DNA of 64,000 nucleotides from Geodermatophilus sabuli (GTDB taxonomy: Bacteria; Actinomycetota; Actinomycetes; Mycobacteriales; Geodermatophilaceae), in assembly GCF_010686765.1 (NCBI RefSeq), contig NZ_JAAGWF010000010.1, positions 62,001-126,000 on the forward strand, in the 5' to 3' direction. The position numbers and the translations under genes were made by a program. Below are positions 5,776 to 13,209 of this stretch, one piece after another. The first letter of the stretch is position 1, and the number at the start of each line of letters is the position of its first letter. A model generated the notes under the pieces. That model saw only the letters and a program-made list of their open reading frames with translations. It had not been told where the DNA came from and did not search any database.

Positions 5776-7932
5776 ATGAGTCAGACACGACCGACCGTCC
5801 ACAGCGGTCGCGGGGGCGGGTCCGGAGCCACGGCTCCTCCCGCGTCGCGACTGCCCCTCTTCAGCCGCCGCACCAGCCGTGTGCTCATGGCGGGCGCCCT
5901 CACGGCCGCCACCGCCACCGGCGGCGTGTTCGTCGCCCAGAGTGCATCCGCCGGCACCCCGCCCACCGGGCCGGGCAACATCGAGGTGTTCCCCGAGCGC
6001 GACATGGTCGCCGTCGAGGGCTACGCCGCGCAGGCCGGACAGACCGCGACCGTGACCGTGAAGCGTGGCGGTCAGGTGATCGGCGTCGGCTCCCGCGTCC
6101 TGGACTCGACCGGGTTCATGGAGCTCAACCACGACGCGGACGGCTGCTTCAAGGACGTCACGCCCGCGATCGAGGCCGGTGACACCGTCGAGGTGTCCTT
6201 CAGTGGCTCGCCGCTGGTGGACAGCATGACGGTCAACTCGGCGAAGATCACCGAGATCACCGCCAGCGACCCGACCGCCGGGAACACCAACTCGGTCACG
6301 ATCAAGGGCAGCTACGGCTCGGAGGTGAACCTCGACCGGTTCGCCGTCGAGGTCGTCAACCCGGCCATGCGGGACGCCGGCGCCATCGGCGAGCGGGCCA
6401 TCGGCTGGAGCCCCAACGAGGTGCCCGACGAGGCCCCTGTCGGCTACACGGTCAGCGGCACCGCGGCGAACGGCGGCTTCGAGGTCACCTTCGCGAACAT
6501 GTCGCAGGAGGACCAGCAGATGGTCTTCGACGGCCAGGCCGTCGCGCTCAGCTGGATGGCCGACCGGACCGACGGCGTCGAGCAGCAGCTGGGCCTGACC
6601 CTGGCGGAAGAGGGCCTCACCGGCGGCGGCGCTCCCGGCTGCCCCGCGGGTCCGGACGGCGCGAAGCCGCCCAAGAGCGACTACACGGTCACGTGGACCA
6701 GCGAGACCGAGGCCACGGTCACCTGGGCGACGGCGACGCCCGTCGCCGGTGCCGCCGCGGTCACCGGCTACAGCGTCGCTGCGGTGGACCAGGCGGCCAA
6801 CGCCGGAGGCGCCTTCCGGCAGACCGGCTACCAGACGGGTGCCGGCGCCACCCAGGTCGTCCTCGACGGCCTGACCGCCGACGCCGTGTACGACATCCAG
6901 GTCCGCTCGGTCGTCGCCGGAGACGAGATGAGCGCTCCGTTCGCCCTGGCCGGCACCGTGACGCCTGGCACGGGCGGCGGGGACGGCGGCACGGGCGGCG
7001 ACACGACCGCTCCGGTCCTGACCGCCACTCCCGCGTTCAACGGCACCACCGCGGTGATCGCCGACAGCCGGACGCTGACCCTGGCGGCCGACGAGGGCAC
7101 CATCTACTACACCGTCGACGGCAGCGCGGTCACCTCGCAGCCGAACGGCAACGTCCCTTCGGCGACGGCCAAGATCTACCAGGAGCCGATCCCGATCACG
7201 GCCGCCGACACCAAGGTCAACGTCGTGGTGATCGACGCCGCCGGTAACGCCACCCACTCCTCGGGTGTCGTGTCGCCGAAGGCCGCGGCTGCCGCCGTCG
7301 CCCCGACCGGGCTGACGGTGCTGGGCGTCACCGGCGCCGGTCCCGATGCGGCAGCCCCGAAGGGCACGATCAGCGTGGGCTGGAACCCCGTCACCGACGC
7401 CACCGAGTACCGGGTGCGGGTCTTCGACCAGACCGTTGGATCGACGAGCCCCCCCGTGCTGTTGTCGCAGTACGACACGGTGGTCACCGGGGCCACCAAC
7501 GCGACCGTCAGCGGTCTGCCGAAGAGCGCGGCGAACCACCGGTACGTCGTCCGGGTCCAGGCCAAGACCCCGGCTTCCCCGAACTTCGGCCCCACCACCA
7601 TCGGCAACACGGTGTACGGCGTCGTCCCCGGTGACGACATCGGCGTCGAGGTGGCCCTCTACCGGACCGGTGACGAGCTCCGCATCCGCGGCACCGGCAC
7701 CGTCCCGGGCTCGGTCATCACGGCCCACCGGTCCAACGCTGCCGGCACCGGACCGGTGACCAACGCGGTCCCCGGCTACCCGACCGCCACCGTGGGCGCG
7801 CTGGACGCGGGGCTGCCGACCGGCGCCTGGGAGATCGTCGTGGACCCCGCGCCCACGACCAACCCGGGGACGCTCTGGTTCAAGTCGAGCAACGGTGACG
7901 TCTTCGGGCCGGTCACGGTCGAGACCAAGTGA
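5776..7932 (+). CDS. Exported protein with novel N-terminal domain, Fn3 and chitobiase-C-like domains
   Basis: 718 residues. A long basic leader (RRTSRVLMAG) and hydrophobic core end in QSASA, so cleavage is likely near residue 59. Residues ~64-160 form a domain shared with the exported protein at 49010-51154 (NI-VF, VIGV, E-NH, a single Cys, GD-V-V). Then come a fibronectin-III-like module (~300-395), a Gly/Thr linker, a chitobiase/hexosaminidase-C-like module with TIYYTVDG and VVVIDAAGNAT (~410-500), a second Fn3-like module (~515-620) and a final beta-rich domain. There is no LPXTG, choline-binding or catalytic motif. Probably a secreted or envelope adhesive protein. RBS AGCGGAGA precedes the ATG. 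Confidence 0.8.
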   Translation: MSQTRPTVHSGRGGGSGATAPPASRLPLFSRRTSRVLMAGALTAATATGGVFVAQSASAGTPPTGPGNIEVFPERDMVAVEGYAAQAGQTATVTVKRGGQVIGVGSRVLDSTGFMELNHDADGCFKDVTPAIEAGDTVEVSFSGSPLVDSMTVNSAKITEITASDPTAGNTNSVTIKGSYGSEVNLDRFAVEVVNPAMRDAGAIGERAIGWSPNEVPDEAPVGYTVSGTAANGGFEVTFANMSQEDQQMVFDGQAVALSWMADRTDGVEQQLGLTLAEEGLTGGGAPGCPAGPDGAKPPKSDYTVTWTSETEATVTWATATPVAGAAAVTGYSVAAVDQAANAGGAFRQTGYQTGAGATQVVLDGLTADAVYDIQVRSVVAGDEMSAPFALAGTVTPGTGGGDGGTGGDTTAPVLTATPAFNGTTAVIADSRTLTLAADEGTIYYTVDGSAVTSQPNGNVPSATAKIYQEPIPITAADTKVNVVVIDAAGNATHSSGVVSPKAAAAAVAPTGLTVLGVTGAGPDAAAPKGTISVGWNPVTDATEYRVRVFDQTVGSTSPPVLLSQYDTVVTGATNATVSGLPKSAANHRYVVRVQAKTPASPNFGPTTIGNTVYGVVPGDDIGVEVALYRTGDELRIRGTGTVPGSVITAHRSNAAGTGPVTNAVPGYPTATVGALDAGLPTGAWEIVVDPAPTTNPGTLWFKSSNGDVFGPVTVETK

Positions 7933-8001
7933 CCGGTTCCCGGCCGACCCCCCACCCCCGCCAGGGGTGACCCCGGTCGGGAGACCCGACAACTGAACAG
8001 A

Positions 8002-8037
8002 CCGAGGGCCCGCCACCAGCCGGTGGCGGGCCCTCGG
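8002..8037. terminator. Strong hairpin between convergent genes
   Basis: CCGAGGGCCCGCCACC (8002-8017) pairs perfectly with 8022-8037 around the loop AGCC, a 16-bp stem. It lies between the convergent exported-protein gene and the EamA gene and probably terminates both. Nothing else is evident in 8038-8170. Confidence 0.85.
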
Positions 8038-8170
8038 CATGTCCGCAGGGCCCAGCGGATCAGGGACGTACACCCCTGACACGTCTGTGCAGGTCCGATC
8101 TGCGTGACCGGGATCGACCCCGTCGCGGACGCGCCCATCGTGCGGCGTTGCGGCTGCGGGGGTGGGTCGG

Positions 8171-9112
8171 TCAGACCCCGGCTCCGGCCTCCCTGCTCTC
8201 CGGGACCGCCGCGACCGGCGCGCGGCGGCGCCACCGGGACAGCGCGACGCCGGCCAGGCAGACCGCGCCACCCACCACGGCCAGTGCCGGCGGCACCTCG
8301 TCGAGCAGCAGCCAGCCGAGGGCGATGACCAGCGGCGGCACCAGGTAGGTCGTCACGCCGAGGGTCCCGGCGTCCATCCGCGACAGCGCGAAGGCCCAGG
8401 TGCTGAACGCCAGCGCCGTCGGCACCACGCCCAGGTAGACCATGCCCGCGATCGAGCCGGCCGGGGCGTCCCCCAGCTCACCGACGAGCTGGCCGGCCCA
8501 CGGCAGGGTGCAGACCGCCCCGATGGCGCAGGCGGTGGAGGTCACCTGCAGGGGCGGCAGCCGGCGCAGCAACGGCTTCTGCGCGACGACCCCCGCGGCG
8601 TAGGTCACCGCCGCGACCACGCAGAGGACGATGCCCAGCACGTCGGCGTCGGCGCCGCGCGTGGCCAGCCCGATGAGCAGCACCCCGGCGAACGCGACGC
8701 CGATGCCGGCGACCAGCCGGGGCGGGAAGCCCTCCCCCAGCCACAGTCCTGCGAACAGCGCGATCAGGATCGGGCCGATGTTGACCAGCATCGCCGTCGT
8801 GCCGGCGTCCAGGTGCTGCTCGGCGGCGTTGAGGGCGACGTTGTAGACGCCGAACCAGCCGACGCCGCAGACCGCCAGCAGCCGCCACTCCCGCCAGGTC
8901 GGTCGCACCCAGCCGCGGCGCGAGACGGCCAGCAGGACGGCGAGGACCGCTGTCCCCACCACCAGCCGGCCCAGCGCCAGCGCGCCGGGTGAGAGGTCCG
9001 CCCCCACCCCGCGGATGGCGACGAACGCCGAGGCCCACGCCAGCAGCGTGACCACGACGGCGGCCAGCACCGGGACGGCGAGGCGGGACGGAGCGGTGGG
9101 AGGGGTGCGCAC
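8171..9112 (-). CDS. EamA/DMT-superfamily exporter
   Basis: 313 residues with ten predicted membrane segments arranged as two EamA repeats (residues ~15-145 and ~160-295). Typical signatures include WASAFVAIR in TM1, ALNAAEQHLDAGTTAML in the first repeat and VPTALAFSTWAFALSR in the second. Members export metabolites such as amino acids or drugs; the substrate cannot be read from sequence. The GTG at 9112 is preceded by TATCGT and the 8-mer CGCCAGAC, the same arrangement as rpe, so a leaderless mRNA is likely. Confidence 0.88.
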   Translation of the reverse strand: MRTPPTAPSRLAVPVLAAVVVTLLAWASAFVAIRGVGADLSPGALALGRLVVGTAVLAVLLAVSRRGWVRPTWREWRLLAVCGVGWFGVYNVALNAAEQHLDAGTTAMLVNIGPILIALFAGLWLGEGFPPRLVAGIGVAFAGVLLIGLATRGADADVLGIVLCVVAAVTYAAGVVAQKPLLRRLPPLQVTSTACAIGAVCTLPWAGQLVGELGDAPAGSIAGMVYLGVVPTALAFSTWAFALSRMDAGTLGVTTYLVPPLVIALGWLLLDEVPPALAVVGGAVCLAGVALSRWRRRAPVAAVPESREAGAGV

Positions 9113-9202
9113 GTCTGGCGACGATAGGGCGCGCTGCCGACCGGACTCCGGCGGGTTTCGGACGCCGTCTGCTCCGTTGCGGGATCCGGCAGGAGTGCTG
9201 CG

Positions 9203-9967
9203 CTACGCCGGATGGGGGCCCTGTCCCTGCAGGTGCTCGGCGTAGGTGCGCCGTCCGCGGGTGCCGCCCGAGGGCAGGGCCGCGCCGTCCCGGAACGCGC
9301 TGGACAGCCGGCCGGGGACCGGGGTGGCGACCACCCGCGCGTTGGGCTCGCGCGCCGCCGACCACGCGCGCGCGAGTTCCGCGGCGGTCAGCTCCTCGGG
9401 CCCGGCGTACTCGACGACGTCCCCCGCGGGTGGGCCGGCGGCCACCTCGGCGGTGCGGGCGGCCGCCTCGCCGACGTCGACCGGCTGCGCCCGCCAGCCC
9501 ATGGGCACCGGGAGCACCGGCCCGCGGCGGGCAGTGCTCAGCAGCTCGTCGACGAAGTCGTGGAACTGGGTGATCCGCAGCAGGGTCACCGGCAGCCCCG
9601 AGGCCAGCAGCACCTGCTCGGCGGCGAACTTGGCGTGGTAGTAGCCGAAGGGGATGCGGTCGACCCCGACGATCGAGACGTACACCAGGTGCCGCAGCCG
9701 GTCCCGGTCGACCGCCTGCACCAGCCGGCGGGTGCCGGCGACGTCGGTCTGCCAGTAGTCCCCGCGCGGGTCGCTGGCGGCGTGCACCACGACCTCGGCG
9801 CCCGCCAGCGCCGGTGCCAGGTCGCGGCCGGTGGCCAGGTCCCCCCGCACGCCGCCGGGACCGGTGCCCCGCCGAGACATCAGCCGCACCCGCGACGCCG
9901 TCCCCTGCAGGTGCTCGGCCACGCGTGGGCCCAGCCGGCCCGTTCCCCCGGTGATGACGACGTCCAT
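9203..9967 (-). CDS. NmrA-like NAD(P)-binding protein (atypical SDR)
   Basis: 254 residues. The Rossmann signature GGTGRLGPRVAEHL is at residues 7-20, and DLATGRDLAPAL and VVVHAASDP follow as in atypical SDRs. YYHAKFAAEQVL gives the Tyr-x3-Lys pair. The C-terminal half (QFHDFVDEL, VDVGEAAARTAEV) matches NmrA/YwnB-type redox-sensing or reductase proteins. Substrate unknown. The ATG is 6 nt behind CAGACT on the minus strand, suggesting a leaderless message. It is divergent from the helix-turn-helix/MurA fusion, and the palindrome at 10018 could affect both genes. Confidence 0.82.
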   Translation of the reverse strand: MDVVITGGTGRLGPRVAEHLQGTASRVRLMSRRGTGPGGVRGDLATGRDLAPALAGAEVVVHAASDPRGDYWQTDVAGTRRLVQAVDRDRLRHLVYVSIVGVDRIPFGYYHAKFAAEQVLLASGLPVTLLRITQFHDFVDELLSTARRGPVLPVPMGWRAQPVDVGEAAARTAEVAAGPPAGDVVEYAGPEELTAAELARAWSAAREPNARVVATPVPGRLSSAFRDGAALPSGGTRGRRTYAEHLQGQGPHPA

Positions 9968-10017
9968 GTCCCCAGTCTGGCCGGACGGGTCCGTCCTCGG
10001 CGCGCCCTCCCGGCGTC

Positions 10018-10038
10018 ATCTCACATGCGAGATAGCGT
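10018..10038 (+). promoter_or_regulatory. Candidate operator and leaderless -10 of the HTH/MurA gene
   Basis: ATCTCACATGCGAGAT (10018-10033) is a near-perfect palindrome: five-base arms ATCTC and GAGAT around CATG with one mismatched pair. Its last T begins the -10-like hexamer TAGCGT (10033-10038), which is 7 nt before GTG 10046. A dyad over the -10 of a gene encoding an XRE-type helix-turn-helix suggests autoregulation. It lies 50 bp from the divergent NmrA-like start. Confidence 0.5.
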
Positions 10039-10045
10039 CGCGCCC

Positions 10046-11593
10046 GTGACGGCCCTCGACACCCTCCCGCCCGACACCACGATGCGGCGGGTGGGACTGC
10101 TGGTCCGCGACGCGCGCCGCCACCGCGGGCTCACCCAGCTCGAGCTCGCCGACCGGCTGGGCACGAGCCAGAGCGCCGTCGCCCGCATCGAGCAGGGCGG
10201 CCAGAACCTCACCCTCGAGCTGCTGGGCCGGCTGTCCGAGGCCCTGGGCAGCGAGCTGATCAGCGTCGGGCCGGCCGGCCCGGCCCACCTGCGGGTCACC
10301 GGCGGCACCCCGCTGCACGGTGGTGTCACCGTGAAGTCGTCGAAGAACGCCGCCGTGGCACTGCTGTGCGCCGCGCTGCTCAACCGCGGCCGGACGACGC
10401 TGCGCAACGTCGCCCGGATCGTGGAGGTCGAGCGGATCCTCGACGTGCTGCGGTCCATCGGCGTGGCCGCCACCTGGGACGACGCCGGCCGCGACCTGAC
10501 CCTCGTCGTCCCGGCGGAGCTCGACCTCGCCGGCATCGACGCCGACGCCGCGCGCCGGACCCGCAGCATCATCATGTTCCTGGGCCCGCTGCTGCACCGC
10601 GCGCCCACCTTCGACCTGCCCTACGCCGGCGGCTGCGACCTGGGCACCCGCACCGTGGAGCCGCACATGATCGCGCTGCGGCCCTTCGGCCTGGCGATCG
10701 AGGCGAGGGCCGGCGAGTACCACGCCACCGTCACCGCGCCGACCGCGGTCGACCGCACCATCGTGCTGACCGAGCGCGGCGACACCGTCACCGAGAACGC
10801 GCTGCTGGCCGCGGCCCGGTCCGGCGGGACGACGACCATCCGCAACGCCAGCTCGAACTACATGGTCCACGACCTGGTGCTGTACCTGCAGCTGCTCGGG
10901 GTGCGCATCGAGGGCCTGGGCACCACCACCCTCGTCGTGCACGGACGGGCGGTGCTCGACGCAGACGTGGACTACACGATCAGCGAGGACCCGGTCGAGG
11001 CGATGAGCCTGCTGACCGCCGGCATCGTCACCGGCTCGGAGCTGACCGTCCGCCGCGCCCCGATCGAGTTCCTCGAGATCGAGCTGGCCGTCCTGGCCGA
11101 GATGGGCCTGCGCTACTCGCTGTCCCCGGAGTACCGCGCCGACAACGGGCACACCCGGCTGGCGGACGTGACCATCTCCCCGTCCCAGCTCAAGGCCCCG
11201 ATCGACAAGATCCACCCGATGCCGTTCCCCGGCCTGAACATCGACAACCTGCCGTTCTTCGCGGTCATCGCGGCCGCGGCGTCCGGGTCGACGCTCATCC
11301 ACGACTGGGTCTACGACAACCGGGCCATCCACCTGTCCGACCTGACCCGGCTGGGTGCCGACGTCCGGCTGCTCGACCCGCACCGGGTGCTCGTCACCGG
11401 CCCGACCCGCTGGTCCAGCGCCGAGGTGGTCTGCCCGCCCGCCCTGCGGCCGGCCGTCTGCATCCTGCTGGCGATGCTGGCGGCCAAGGGGACGTCGGTG
11501 CTGCGCAACGTCGACATCATCGCCCGCGGCTACGAACAGCTCTACGAGCGGCTGGTCGAGATGGGCGCCTCGATCGAGGTGTTCCGGGATTAA
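10046..11593 (+). CDS. XRE helix-turn-helix domain fused to a MurA-like enolpyruvyl transferase
   Basis: 515 residues from GTG 10046. Residues ~15-70 are an XRE-type helix-turn-helix (RRHRGLTQLELADRLGTSQS, then VARIEQG). Residues ~85-515 are a full EPT/RT barrel pair like UDP-GlcNAc 1-carboxyvinyltransferase. MurA catalytic features persist: Lys100-Asn101 in SSKNAA, Cys197 in GGCDLGTR (equivalent to the fosfomycin-target Cys115), the Asn-Arg of YDNRAIH, and the late Arg in ALRPAV. It may therefore be an active second MurA, or an enzyme-derived sensor that regulates DNA. ATG 10025 is an alternative start, but it lies inside the operator palindrome. It overlaps the convergent SDR gene by 4 bp. 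Confidence 0.85.
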   Translation: MTALDTLPPDTTMRRVGLLVRDARRHRGLTQLELADRLGTSQSAVARIEQGGQNLTLELLGRLSEALGSELISVGPAGPAHLRVTGGTPLHGGVTVKSSKNAAVALLCAALLNRGRTTLRNVARIVEVERILDVLRSIGVAATWDDAGRDLTLVVPAELDLAGIDADAARRTRSIIMFLGPLLHRAPTFDLPYAGGCDLGTRTVEPHMIALRPFGLAIEARAGEYHATVTAPTAVDRTIVLTERGDTVTENALLAAARSGGTTTIRNASSNYMVHDLVLYLQLLGVRIEGLGTTTLVVHGRAVLDADVDYTISEDPVEAMSLLTAGIVTGSELTVRRAPIEFLEIELAVLAEMGLRYSLSPEYRADNGHTRLADVTISPSQLKAPIDKIHPMPFPGLNIDNLPFFAVIAAAASGSTLIHDWVYDNRAIHLSDLTRLGADVRLLDPHRVLVTGPTRWSSAEVVCPPALRPAVCILLAMLAAKGTSVLRNVDIIARGYEQLYERLVEMGASIEVFRD

Positions 11594-12348
11594 CGCTCCT
11601 GGTCGGTGGGGCGGACCAGCACCTCGTTGACCGCCACGTGCGGGGGCTGCGTCACCACGTAGACGATCGCGCGGGCGACGTCCTCGGCCTGCAGCGTGCG
11701 CATGCCCTGGGCCATCTGGCGGGAGGCCTCCCGCGCCTCGGGCTGGGTGATGTGGCTGGACAGTTCGGTCGCCACCGCGCCGGGCTCGACCAGGGAGATC
11801 CGGACGCCGCGGGCGGTCACCTCCTGGCGCAGTGACTCGCTGAAGGCGTTGACCGCCCACTTGCTGGCGTTGTAGACCCCGGCGCCCTTGCGTGCGGTCC
11901 GCCCGGCGACGCTGGAGATGTTCACGACGTCGCCGGAGCCCTGCTCGACCATGCCGTCGATGGCCGCGTGCGTCATGTACATCAGGCCCAGCACGTTGGT
12001 CGACACCATCCGCCGCCAGTCCTCGGGGTCGGCGCCGACGATCGTGCCCAGCAGCATCACGCCGGCGTTGTTCACCAGGACGTCGAGACCGCCGAGCTCG
12101 CTGCGGGTCCGGTCGACCGCGTCCGCGCAGGCCCGCTCGTCGGTGACGTCGAGCGGCAGGGTCAGCACCCGGGCGCCGCTGGCGGAGAGCCGGGAGGCGA
12201 GCGCGTCGAGCCGGTCCACCCGCCGGGCACCGATCGCGACGGCGGCCCCGGCCTGCGCCAGTGCCAGCGCCGTGGCCTCGCCGATGCCCGAGGACGCCCC
12301 CGTCACCAGGGCGACCTCGCCGTCGAGCGGTCGGGCGACCTCGGTCAT
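11590..12348 (-). CDS. Short-chain dehydrogenase/reductase (classical SDR)
   Basis: 252 residues with all classical SDR marks: cofactor motif TGASSGIG (17-24), NNAG, the catalytic Ser in NISSVAG and the YNASK catalytic pair. The Arg residues in IGARRVDR after beta-strand 2 favour NADP(H). It is closest in pattern to YdfG-like 3-hydroxy acid dehydrogenases, but the substrate is not deducible. GAGGAGG lies 6 nt before the ATG. It is convergent with the HTH/MurA gene and shares 4 bp with it. Confidence 0.9.
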   Translation of the reverse strand: MTEVARPLDGEVALVTGASSGIGEATALALAQAGAAVAIGARRVDRLDALASRLSASGARVLTLPLDVTDERACADAVDRTRSELGGLDVLVNNAGVMLLGTIVGADPEDWRRMVSTNVLGLMYMTHAAIDGMVEQGSGDVVNISSVAGRTARKGAGVYNASKWAVNAFSESLRQEVTARGVRISLVEPGAVATELSSHITQPEAREASRQMAQGMRTLQAEDVARAIVYVVTQPPHVAVNEVLVRPTDQER

Positions 12349-12427
12349 GCGGATCCTCCTCGCGGGCCCCCGGGCGCGGCCTCCGCCCCAGCCTCGCCGA
12401 TGCCGGCGCGACCGGCGCGCCGGGAGC

Positions 12428-13165
12428 TCAGCGCAACGTGACGCCGAAGCCGCGGACGGCCAGCCGCAGCAGCACCGGCCCCGGGCGCAGCAGGTCGCCC
12501 ACCCGGGCCGCGGCCGCCGCCTCCAGCTCGGCCAGGCGGCGGGCGTAGGCGTCGGGACCCCGGCGCCGGGCGGCGTCCAGTTCCCGGGCGTTGGCCCACA
12601 CCTTCCGCCGGGACTCGCGCAGGAACACCTGGCTGGCCGTCCGGTTGGCCGGCGACAGCAGGCGGTCCAGCCGCGTCCGCCGCCCGCCGGCCCGGTGCAG
12701 CTCGGCGTCCTCGGCGGCGACGCGGGAGGCCAGCACCCGGTCGATCCGCTCGTGGTCGCGCCGCCGCAGCGACGCCACGTCCGGGTCGTCGAAGCCGGCC
12801 GGCGGGATGACCCGCACCAGGGACTGCGGCAGGTCGAAGTTGATGTGGGCGTTCATGCCGAGCAGCACGTGGGCCTCGGGCGGCAGGTCCGGCCGCGCCC
12901 CGAAGGCCTGCCGCCACGGCCGGGGTGGCGCGGCCGGGTCACGGCGGTGGGCGGCCAGGGCGTCGAGGTACAGGCCGGCGAAGTCGACGTCCCACGCGCT
13001 CACCCAGGCGGCGTCCTCGAACTCGCCGGCGTCGATGGCGACGCCCACCGCCTGCGTGGTGCGCAGATAGGTGGCGAGGAAGAACCGGGCGGGGTCGCGG
13101 TCGGCCTCCAGCGGTGCCAGGAGCGCGGCCATGCGCGCCACCAGGGCGTCCACGGCAGCCGTCAC
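12428..13165 (-). CDS. DUF5995-family protein
   Basis: 245 residues, all-helical and Arg/Ala-rich. The family pattern is visible in FFLATYLRTTQAVGVAI, MNAHINFDLPQSL (a conserved His/Asp-containing helix), and the C-terminal NRTASQVFLRESRRKVW. No biochemical function is established for the family. GTG 13165 sits 7 nt behind CAGGAT on the minus strand, another probable leaderless start. It stands alone between the SDR and pucR-type genes. Confidence 0.75.
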   Translation of the reverse strand: MTAAVDALVARMAALLAPLEADRDPARFFLATYLRTTQAVGVAIDAGEFEDAAWVSAWDVDFAGLYLDALAAHRRDPAAPPRPWRQAFGARPDLPPEAHVLLGMNAHINFDLPQSLVRVIPPAGFDDPDVASLRRRDHERIDRVLASRVAAEDAELHRAGGRRTRLDRLLSPANRTASQVFLRESRRKVWANARELDAARRRGPDAYARRLAELEAAAAARVGDLLRPGPVLLRLAVRGFGVTLR

Positions 13166-13209
13166 ACCGCCGATCCTGCCGACACCGGCCGGGGACCGGA
13201 CGACCGGGC

